Origin: DTKY01 sp037440765
Lineage (GTDB): Bacteria; Acidobacteriota; Terriglobia; Bryobacterales; Bryobacteraceae
NCBI GenBank assembly: GCA_037440765.1
Contig: JBBITL010000122.1
Span: 1-9,903, forward strand
Direction: 5' to 3'
DNA length: 9,903 nucleotides
Position 1 is the stretch's first letter, and every line of letters starts with the position of its first letter. This document shows positions 1 through 4,881 of the stretch, in pieces. Below the pieces are notes generated by a model that saw only the letters and a program-made list of their open reading frames with translations, made no database searches and was not told the DNA's origin. A program made the translations under genes and the position numbers.

Positions 1-1
1 G

Positions 2-715
2 CTCCAGGCACTGTATCAGGACATGCAGTCGAGCGACCCCGCGGCGCGGTTCAAGGCAGCCGGCACCATCCAGGCAGATGAGCAGTTCCTGAAGTGCCCC
101 GAAACGGCCCAACGTCTTCTGGCGCAACCGGCACTGGAGAGGCGGGAGATAGATGGGCGGTACGCCTCGGGTGAAGGTTACGAGGGATGGGGCGAGTGGT
201 ACGCCTCCCTGCTGTCAGCGGCCTGGAATCTGTGGAAAGACAAGCTGATCCCTGAGGCGTTCCGGGTGTCCGCGGATGCGAGCTACAACCCGGGTTCCCG
301 CTTCGCCAGGGATCTCGGCGCGCGGGCCGGGCGCTTCGTGAAGGAACTGATCCCCTTGACCACCGTGGACGGCGAGGAGGTCCGCAAGTACACACGCGAG
401 AACGCCACGGCCCTTGTGGGCTACGCTCTGGTCGCGGACCAGCAGGGCGTTGCGCCACTGAGTTCACTGGACCGGGCGGCGTTGGTCCAGGCGATCGCGA
501 CAGCCGCCTTTGACAAAGCCTACGGCGTGCGTTGGGCCGCTGTCGACGGCATGCGCCTGGCCGGGGGCGAGTGGGCCATCCCTGTTCTCGAGAAGGTACG
601 GACACGCGAGCCGTCGCTGCATCCTTCCGGGATGGACCCGGTCTCCAGGCGGACTTTCGAGGAGCAGATCTCGGCGGCCATCGAGGCGGTCCGTTCACGC
701 GCCGCCATGCGCTGA
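2..715 (+). CDS. Unrecognised helical protein, 5' truncated by window edge
   Basis: The reading frame is open from the first bases of the window, so the true start probably lies upstream. The first ATG inside the window is at 23, which would leave 230 residues. I do not recognise the family. The visible part is largely helical and soluble, with no signal peptide, membrane segment or metal motif. Two stretches resemble HEAT-type helical repeats: near the left edge (DPAARFKAAGTIQADEQFL) and near the C-terminus, where a segment around VRWAAVDGMRLAGG is followed by AIPVLEKV. A HEAT-like scaffold is therefore possible but not shown. The middle is rich in W, Y and charged residues (EGYEGWGEWYASLLSAAW). 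It ends at a TGA 192 bases before the convergent lipoprotein gene. Coding status is supported by the long uninterrupted frame and plausible amino-acid composition; function is unknown. Confidence 0.6.
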   Translation, partial: LQALYQDMQSSDPAARFKAAGTIQADEQFLKCPETAQRLLAQPALERREIDGRYASGEGYEGWGEWYASLLSAAWNLWKDKLIPEAFRVSADASYNPGSRFARDLGARAGRFVKELIPLTTVDGEEVRKYTRENATALVGYALVADQQGVAPLSSLDRAALVQAIATAAFDKAYGVRWAAVDGMRLAGGEWAIPVLEKVRTREPSLHPSGMDPVSRRTFEEQISAAIEAVRSRAAMR

Positions 716-752
716 TGCGGCTCTCCTTGCCGGCTGCCGGCGGTTAGCGGGC

Positions 753-810
753 ATGGGTTTCGGCATTTCCTGAACACCACCTTGGGTTTTCTCCGCCATT
801 CCACCCCGAG
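753..810 (-). repeat. Non-genic copy of a 58-base inverted repeat
   Basis: Read on the minus strand, this stretch matches 6334-6391 on the plus strand at 51 of 58 positions without gaps. It keeps the string that would encode LGVEW-x-RKPKVVFRKC, the AAGGTGG ribosome-binding-like core, and the ATGCC-x-AA-x-CCC start of the dehydrogenase at the other site. No convincing gene surrounds it here. The bases just upstream (minus strand) can be read as I-V-R-C, recalling I-L-R-C in the nuclease-like protein, but only with an indel. It may be a decayed 3' end of a paralogous gene or one member of a dispersed repeat family. Confidence 0.8.
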
Positions 811-864
811 CCGGCGCGCGCGGCTTCCGGGCGCAACGGACGATTGAGGGGAGGGAGTCTGCGT

Positions 865-892
865 GGCAGGCCACATAGCGCGGTGGCCTGCC
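865..892. repeat. Perfect 10-bp inverted repeat (hairpin), REP-like
   Basis: GGCAGGCCAC at 865-874 and GTGGCCTGCC at 883-892 are perfect reverse complements around an 8-base loop. The hairpin lies 15 bases past the stop codon of the lipoprotein gene on the minus strand. A second small palindrome, GGAGC-C-GCTCC (898-908), overlaps that stop. There is no T-run after the stem on either strand, so it is not a standard intrinsic terminator. It could protect mRNA 3' ends, act as a weak bidirectional terminator between the convergent genes, or be a REP-like dispersed palindrome. Confidence 0.6.
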
Positions 893-907
893 CCACAGGA
901 GCCGCTC

Positions 908-1903
908 CTACTGCTGCGCTGGCTGGAGGAACTGGTCCACGTTGCTCTGGTCGACCAGGGTCGCTCCGGTGTCGACGAAGGCGGGGACCGGAGAACTCAG
1001 GTTCTGCATCCAGTTCATGCTCAGGTTCGCCGGCTTGTGGTGATGCAGTTCATCCAGCATCTTGAGACCCAGGTAGGCCATGGTGAAGGGCTTCTGCGCG
1101 ATGGTGGCCGTGATGACCCCCTTCTTGACCCATTGCAGCGTGTCCGGCTCCGTGTCCATGGCGACCACTGTCTTGCCTGTGACATGGTTGCGGTTCAGCA
1201 CTTCGGCCACTTCGGCGCAGGCGATCGCCTCCAGGCACACGAACGCGTCGGGCTGCACCTTGGCCGTGGTGAGGAGTTCCTTGGTCGCGTCGAAGGCGAC
1301 GGCGGGATCGCCCTTGATGTCGATGGTCTGGACAATCCGGATCTGCGGATGGGCCGCGAAAATGTCCTGGTAGCCCCGGAGGCGCTGCTTCAGGTTGGCC
1401 TGCTCCGGCATGGTGAAGACCGCCACGTTGCCCTTGCCCTTCATCTGCTTGACCGCCACTTCGGCCCCCATTACGCCGGCGCGGTAGTTGTCCGTGCCGA
1501 TGAAGAACAGCCGCTTGCTCGAGGGAGCGTCCGCGTCGATGGCGATCACCGGGATCCCCTGGTCGATGGCAGCGTTGATCTCCGCTTGAACCATATCGGG
1601 CACTGCCGCCGAGATGAGGATGCCGGTCGGCTTGACCTGGCGGTTCAGGAGGCGCTGGAGGGCTTCGCGCTCGGCCTGCGGATCGTAAGTCTCAGGCCCC
1701 ACCACCTCGTATCTCACTTGCAACTCCCCGGCCGCCTGCTTCAGCCCAGCCGCTGCGCTCTGCCAGTAGGGAAGTCTTGTGTTTGAGGAGACCAGAACGA
1801 AGACCTCCGTGGGGGAGTGCATGGACCCCCCGCCGCAGCCCGTGAGCACAGCCAAGACGACACCGAGAAGAAGGAAGATTGAAAGATTCTTTGGAGTGGA
1901 CAT
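908..1903 (-). CDS. Sugar-binding periplasmic lipoprotein (RbsB-like, Peripla_BP_4 type)
   Basis: This 331-residue protein should bind a sugar or related small molecule outside the inner membrane and hand it to an ABC permease. The ATG at 1903 places a classic lipoprotein signal at the N-terminus: K5, a hydrophobic run LSIFLLLGVVLAVL, then the lipobox L-T-G-C with the lipidated Cys at residue 23. The mature part has the two-lobed fold pattern of the RbsB family: FVLVSSNTRLPYWQSAAAGL, the P-T-G-I-L-I-S segment, GIPVIAIDADAPSS, and FFIGTDNYRAGVMGAE (the usual lobe-1 to lobe-2 sequence). Near the C-terminus, ATIAQKPFTMAYLGLKML matches the conserved Q-P-x-x-x-G region. No permease or ATPase gene is in the window, so its partner is elsewhere or it serves as a sensor. 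Longer upstream starts would spoil the signal peptide. A weak GGATAGG lies 7 bases before the ATG. It is divergent from the PLP enzyme gene, 82 bases away. Confidence 0.9.
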   Translation of the reverse strand: MSTPKNLSIFLLLGVVLAVLTGCGGGSMHSPTEVFVLVSSNTRLPYWQSAAAGLKQAAGELQVRYEVVGPETYDPQAEREALQRLLNRQVKPTGILISAAVPDMVQAEINAAIDQGIPVIAIDADAPSSKRLFFIGTDNYRAGVMGAEVAVKQMKGKGNVAVFTMPEQANLKQRLRGYQDIFAAHPQIRIVQTIDIKGDPAVAFDATKELLTTAKVQPDAFVCLEAIACAEVAEVLNRNHVTGKTVVAMDTEPDTLQWVKKGVITATIAQKPFTMAYLGLKMLDELHHHKPANLSMNWMQNLSSPVPAFVDTGATLVDQSNVDQFLQPAQQ

Positions 1904-1921
1904 TGTAGTACCTATCCATGG

Positions 1922-1927
1922 AGTATA
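1922..1927 (-). promoter_or_regulatory. Possible -10 element for the lipoprotein gene
   Basis: The minus strand reads TATACT here, one mismatch from TATAAT, 18 bases before the ATG at 1903. No recognisable -35 hexamer lies at 16-18 bases upstream, where the sequence is a C/G-rich run. This is an isolated hexamer in a GC-rich context, hence suggestive only. Confidence 0.3.
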
Positions 1928-1971
1928 AAACGGCGGGAGGGCGGCGGGGGGTGGTCCGGCGGAGAAACCGT

Positions 1972-1977
1972 TAAAAT
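1972..1977 (+). promoter_or_regulatory. Possible -10 element giving a leaderless PLP-enzyme mRNA
   Basis: TAAAAT is one mismatch from TATAAT and is followed by exactly 8 bases before the GTG start at 1986. Transcription normally begins about 6-9 bases after the -10 element, so the mRNA could start at or next to the GTG. There is no Shine-Dalgarno sequence in range; the nearest GGAG is at 1961-1964, over 20 bases upstream. No good -35 is visible. Confidence 0.35.
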
Positions 1978-1985
1978 GATGGCCT

Positions 1986-2942
1986 GTGCCAAGCGAGGTC
2001 ACCCTGGGCCTGATCCGGGAAGCCGCACGGCGGGTTTCCGCCGTGGTCCACCGCACGCCGCTGGCGACATCGCGCGGTTTCGATGAGGCGGCCGGCGTCC
2101 GCTCGGTCTTCAAGTGCGAGAACCTCCAGCGGGGCGGGGCGTTCAAGATCCGGGGAGCCTCGAACTTCCTTCACTCCCTGACGCCGGAGGAACTGCGCCG
2201 GGGCGTGGTGGCCTGGAGCTCGGGGAACCACGCACAGGCGGTCGCCATGGCCGCGCGCGCCGCGGGAGCCGCGGCCACGCTGGTCATGCCGGTGGACGCC
2301 CCGCGTTGCAAGATGGAAGCCACGAGGGCACAGGGGGCGGCGATAGTGACCTACGACCGGCTGCGGGAGAGCCGCGAGCAGATCAGCGCCCGCCTTGCCG
2401 AGGAGACGGGCGCGATCATGGTGCCGCCCTACGATCACCCCTGGATCATCGCCGGGCAGGGCACGGCCGCCCTGGAGCTGCTGGAGGATGCACCGGAGCT
2501 GGACGCCATAATAGCTCCGGTGGGCGGGGGAGGGTTGCTGGCCGGGTGCGCCCTGGCCGCGCGGGGCCTGAAGCCTGACATCCGCGTCTTCGGCGCCGAG
2601 CCGGCGCAGGCCGGCGACACGCACATGTCCCTGGTTGCCGGGCGCCGCGTCGCCATCCCGGCTCCGGAGACGATCGCCGACGGCCTGCGCGCCACCAGCC
2701 CCGGAGAGGTCACCTTCCCGATCCTTAAGAGCACGGTGGAGGCAGTGCTGCTGGTGAGTGAAGAGGAGATCAAGGCGGCCATGAGGTTCCTGCTGGCCCG
2801 GCTCACGATCCTGGTGGAGCCAAGCGGCGCGGTGGCGGCAGCGGCCGTGCTTCACGGAAAACTGCCCAAGAACGTACGTGCCGCCGGAGTGGTGCTCTCC
2901 GGCGGCAACGTGGACCTCACGGTCCTGGCTGAACTCCTTTAG
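1986..2942 (+). CDS. Serine racemase / threonine dehydratase-type PLP enzyme
   Basis: This 318-residue fold-type II PLP enzyme would deaminate serine or threonine to a keto acid, or racemise serine, in the cytoplasm. The PLP lysine is K54 in GGAFKIRGA. SSGNHAQ (78-84) is the substrate/phosphate loop, and the glycine-rich VGGGGLLAG binds the PLP phosphate. SGG near the C-terminus contacts the pyridine ring. The stretch GAEPAQAGD keeps the E..A.D spacing of the divalent-metal site of serine racemase. There is no C-terminal ACT domain, so it is not the isoleucine-regulated biosynthetic dehydratase (full-length IlvA) but the short catabolic/racemase type. The start is GTG, because an in-frame TGA at 1977-1979 excludes longer forms and the two nearby ATGs (1976, 1979) are out of frame. 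It converges on the downstream minus-strand oxidoreductase with 6 bases between stops and no visible terminator. Racemase versus dehydratase cannot be settled from sequence. Confidence 0.92.
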   Translation: MPSEVTLGLIREAARRVSAVVHRTPLATSRGFDEAAGVRSVFKCENLQRGGAFKIRGASNFLHSLTPEELRRGVVAWSSGNHAQAVAMAARAAGAAATLVMPVDAPRCKMEATRAQGAAIVTYDRLRESREQISARLAEETGAIMVPPYDHPWIIAGQGTAALELLEDAPELDAIIAPVGGGGLLAGCALAARGLKPDIRVFGAEPAQAGDTHMSLVAGRRVAIPAPETIADGLRATSPGEVTFPILKSTVEAVLLVSEEEIKAAMRFLLARLTILVEPSGAVAAAAVLHGKLPKNVRAAGVVLSGGNVDLTVLAELL

Positions 2943-2948
2943 GCGGCC

Positions 2949-4367
2949 CTACGTGGTCCTGGGCGCGCCCTCGCGGCCCATCTTGTCGATCTCGTTGAAG
3001 TAAACCCGGCGGCCTTCGTCCATGGCCAGGTTCGACAAGACCACCATGGTGGTGTCGGCGAGTCCGATTTCCAGGTCCGCCAGAGGCTTCTGGCCGGTGC
3101 GGCAGCAATCGAAGAAGCTCTCCATCATGACGTCCACCGGATTGCGATCTTCTTCGGGAAGCATGATGCCCTTGGAGTACAGCCAGCGGCGCGCGAACTT
3201 CAGCTCCTTCTCGAGGAAGGACTCGTTGCCCCGCATCTGGTCCCTGGCCAGCAGAACGGGGAAGCCTCTGCCACCCTTGCCGACGCTGGCCATGGTGGCG
3301 CCGGCGACCGTCTCTTCCTTCTTCTTGGCCGTGGTGGCGGGGGTCGCACTTGCCGGCTTCGGCTGGGGGTACCAGAGGGCGATGGCGGGGTCGTTGTCGG
3401 TGCCCACGGTGATTTCGATGGTGCCCTCGGTGCCGAGGATGACTTCGCCGAACTCCGTGCGGGCGCCCTGGAACAACGCCAGGTGCCGGTTGGTGGTGAT
3501 CGAAGTGTAGACGCACTTCTGCCCCTTCGGATAGCGATAGATCAACTGGACGTTGTCGAAGACGGTGCGGCCGTCTTTGATGAAGTTCGTTTCGCCGATT
3601 CCCGTGACGAATTCCGGCGTCGCGCCCAGCATCCAGTCGGCGACGTCCACCTGGTGCGAGCCCAGTTCCGCAGTCAGACCGCCGGACAGGTCCCGGTACT
3701 TGCGCCAGTTGTGCTCGCGGTCGGTGCGGTCCTTGGGGACGGGCTTGTTCCACGGGTCGTTGGCGAACGTGTTGCGATGCCACTGGCCGAAGACGTGGGT
3801 GACGTTTCCGAGCAGGCCCTTGGCGACCATCTGCTGTGCAGCCTGGTAGAACTTGCTGTAGCGCCGCTGCAAGCCGACTTGCAGGATCTGCTTGGACCGC
3901 TCGTTGGCCAGCGCGCGCAGCGCGTGAACCTCGCGCGGCAGAAAGACCAGGCTCTTCTCGCAGAAGACGTGCTTGCCCGCCAGCAGCGCATCGCGGGTGA
4001 CCGGGAAGTGCTGGTACAGCGGAGTGGTAACGATGACGGCGTCGATTCCGCTGTCGTTCAGCAGCTCCTCGTGCGTCTTGTACGCCTTGGGAGTCGTGCC
4101 GGCGTTGTCGACCACCGTCTTGACGCCGTTGTCCAGGTTCGGCTTGTAGTTGTCGCACACCGCGACACACTGGCCGTTGGCGAGCGGAGCCATGTGGCGG
4201 AGCAGGTAGTTGCCACGGGCGCCGGTGCCGATGACAGCGTAGGCGACACGATCATTCGCCCCCCGTACCTTCTGGACGGCCGGGGCGCCGAACGCACTGG
4301 CTGCCCCGGCGGCGGTCACCGTGCCGGCAGCCTTCAGAAAATTGCGACGCGTAGATTCCTGCTGCAT
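2949..4367 (-). CDS. Tat-exported Gfo/Idh/MocA family oxidoreductase
   Basis: This 472-residue NAD(P)-dependent oxidoreductase probably acts on a sugar, inositol or glycoside outside the cytoplasm. The N-terminus carries a twin-arginine signal, T6-R-R-N-F-L-K12, then an Ala/Gly-rich hydrophobic stretch ending near GAPAV. The Rossmann motif is G47-T-G-A-R-G52, and D72 after VAVC suits cofactor ribose contact. The usual E-K-P motif appears as E137-K-S139. The active-site block GSHQVDVADWMLG supplies H238 and D241. An Ala/Thr/Lys-rich insert at about 350-380 looks like a surface linker. The ATG at 4367 was chosen over an in-frame ATG at 4409 because it puts the RR motif at the usual place and has AGGATAGGG upstream (AGGG 8 bases before the ATG). 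Such Tat-exported members are numerous in Acidobacteriota and Planctomycetota, where they are thought to be preloaded with cofactor before export. It lies downstream of the cyclophilin-like gene, 95 bases away, possibly co-transcribed. Confidence 0.92.
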   Translation of the reverse strand: MQQESTRRNFLKAAGTVTAAGAASAFGAPAVQKVRGANDRVAYAVIGTGARGNYLLRHMAPLANGQCVAVCDNYKPNLDNGVKTVVDNAGTTPKAYKTHEELLNDSGIDAVIVTTPLYQHFPVTRDALLAGKHVFCEKSLVFLPREVHALRALANERSKQILQVGLQRRYSKFYQAAQQMVAKGLLGNVTHVFGQWHRNTFANDPWNKPVPKDRTDREHNWRKYRDLSGGLTAELGSHQVDVADWMLGATPEFVTGIGETNFIKDGRTVFDNVQLIYRYPKGQKCVYTSITTNRHLALFQGARTEFGEVILGTEGTIEITVGTDNDPAIALWYPQPKPASATPATTAKKKEETVAGATMASVGKGGRGFPVLLARDQMRGNESFLEKELKFARRWLYSKGIMLPEEDRNPVDVMMESFFDCCRTGQKPLADLEIGLADTTMVVLSNLAMDEGRRVYFNEIDKMGREGAPRTT

Positions 4368-4462
4368 GTTCTTATCCCTATCCTTATGCTCCCGCGAGGG
4401 GGACTTCAACCCACTAAGAGTCTATCGAGTTCCGGACGGGCGCGCAACGGGGATGGCGGAGG

Positions 4463-4828
4463 CTAGGCCGCTTCCACCTTGACCCGCCTGGCCCTGAGCT
4501 TCGAGAGGTCCCCGATGTTGACCACCTTGCCGACGATATTCACCGCGCTGGCCGCCCTGCACTCGTCACCCCGGCTGGCGGGCGTGGGCCCCCAGAACAG
4601 GCACAAACAGTGGCCGGCCGTCCAGTAGGCCACGGTTCCGGCTTCCACAACGTCGGTGGCGTCCTTCTCCGGACCCGCCACCACCGGCACGTCGAAGTAG
4701 AACTCCTGGCCCCAGTAGCTTCCGCTCGACTCGATCGGCAGGGCTTCGAGCAGCTTCCGCGCGGTCGGCGTGTCCCTCCACTCCGACTCGATGGTGATGT
4801 CTCCGATTACGAAGTTGACCGTGCTCAT
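4463..4828 (-). CDS. Small cyclophilin-like fold protein (DUF369/TM1367 type)
   Basis: This is a 121-residue cytoplasmic protein with no signal peptide. The order of motifs matches the cyclophilin-like family typified by Thermotoga TM1367: TARKLLEALP near residue 25, a W-G-x-E-x-Y-F-D-V-P strand, V-V-E-A-G-x-V-A-Y-W, then HCLCLFWGPTPAS, and a C-terminal SAVNIVGKVVNIGD. These proteins have the cyclophilin barrel but, as far as known, no proven prolyl isomerase activity; their role is unclear. The ATG at 4828 gives the normal family N-terminus (MSTVNFVIGDITIESEW); an in-frame ATG at 4888 would add 20 unlikely residues and run into the divergent gene. Ribosome-binding sequence is weak. It is divergent from the nuclease-like gene and points toward the Tat oxidoreductase. 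Confidence 0.8.
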   Translation of the reverse strand: MSTVNFVIGDITIESEWRDTPTARKLLEALPIESSGSYWGQEFYFDVPVVAGPEKDATDVVEAGTVAYWTAGHCLCLFWGPTPASRGDECRAASAVNIVGKVVNIGDLSKLRARRVKVEAA

Positions 4829-4838
4829 TCTGATGGAC

Positions 4839-4866
4839 ACTCTAGCAAACCGCGCCGGACGGTGAA
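4839..4866 (-). promoter_or_regulatory. Possible sigma-70-type promoter for the cyclophilin-like gene
   Basis: On the minus strand TTCACC (4861-4866) and TAGAGT (4839-4844) are separated by 16 bases, each matching four of six consensus positions. The -10 ends 10 bases before the ATG at 4828. It occupies the 53-base divergent region shared with the nuclease-like gene, so the two promoters would be nearly back to back. Confidence 0.35.
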
Positions 4867-4867
4867 T

Positions 4868-4873
4868 TACAAT
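4868..4873 (+). promoter_or_regulatory. Possible -10 element giving a leaderless nuclease-like mRNA
   Basis: TACAAT is one mismatch from TATAAT and is followed by exactly 8 bases before the ATG at 4882, the same spacing as for the GTG gene at 1986. No Shine-Dalgarno sequence precedes the ATG, and no clear -35 is present. Confidence 0.4.
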
Positions 4874-4881
4874 GGTCCCGG

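Noticed and set aside
520..876. Minus-strand open frame (118 codons) containing the orphan repeat copy, as a real gene
   Set aside because: Only the repeat part resembles a known protein; the rest is antisense to the first gene and unlike anything recognisable. Better treated as a repeat or relic.
863..1786. Long plus-strand open frame (307 codons) opposite the lipoprotein gene
   Set aside because: It is antisense to a clear lipoprotein, has a His/Arg/Asp-rich composition typical of shadow frames in GC-rich DNA, and shows no recognisable domain.
2940..2951. Terminator between the convergent PLP enzyme and oxidoreductase genes
   Set aside because: Only 6 bases separate the stops and no hairpin with T-run is visible around them.
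3483..4466. Plus-strand open frame (327 codons) opposite the Tat oxidoreductase gene
   Set aside because: Entirely antisense to a well-supported Gfo/Idh/MocA gene; its Val/Arg/Leu-rich composition is a codon-bias shadow.
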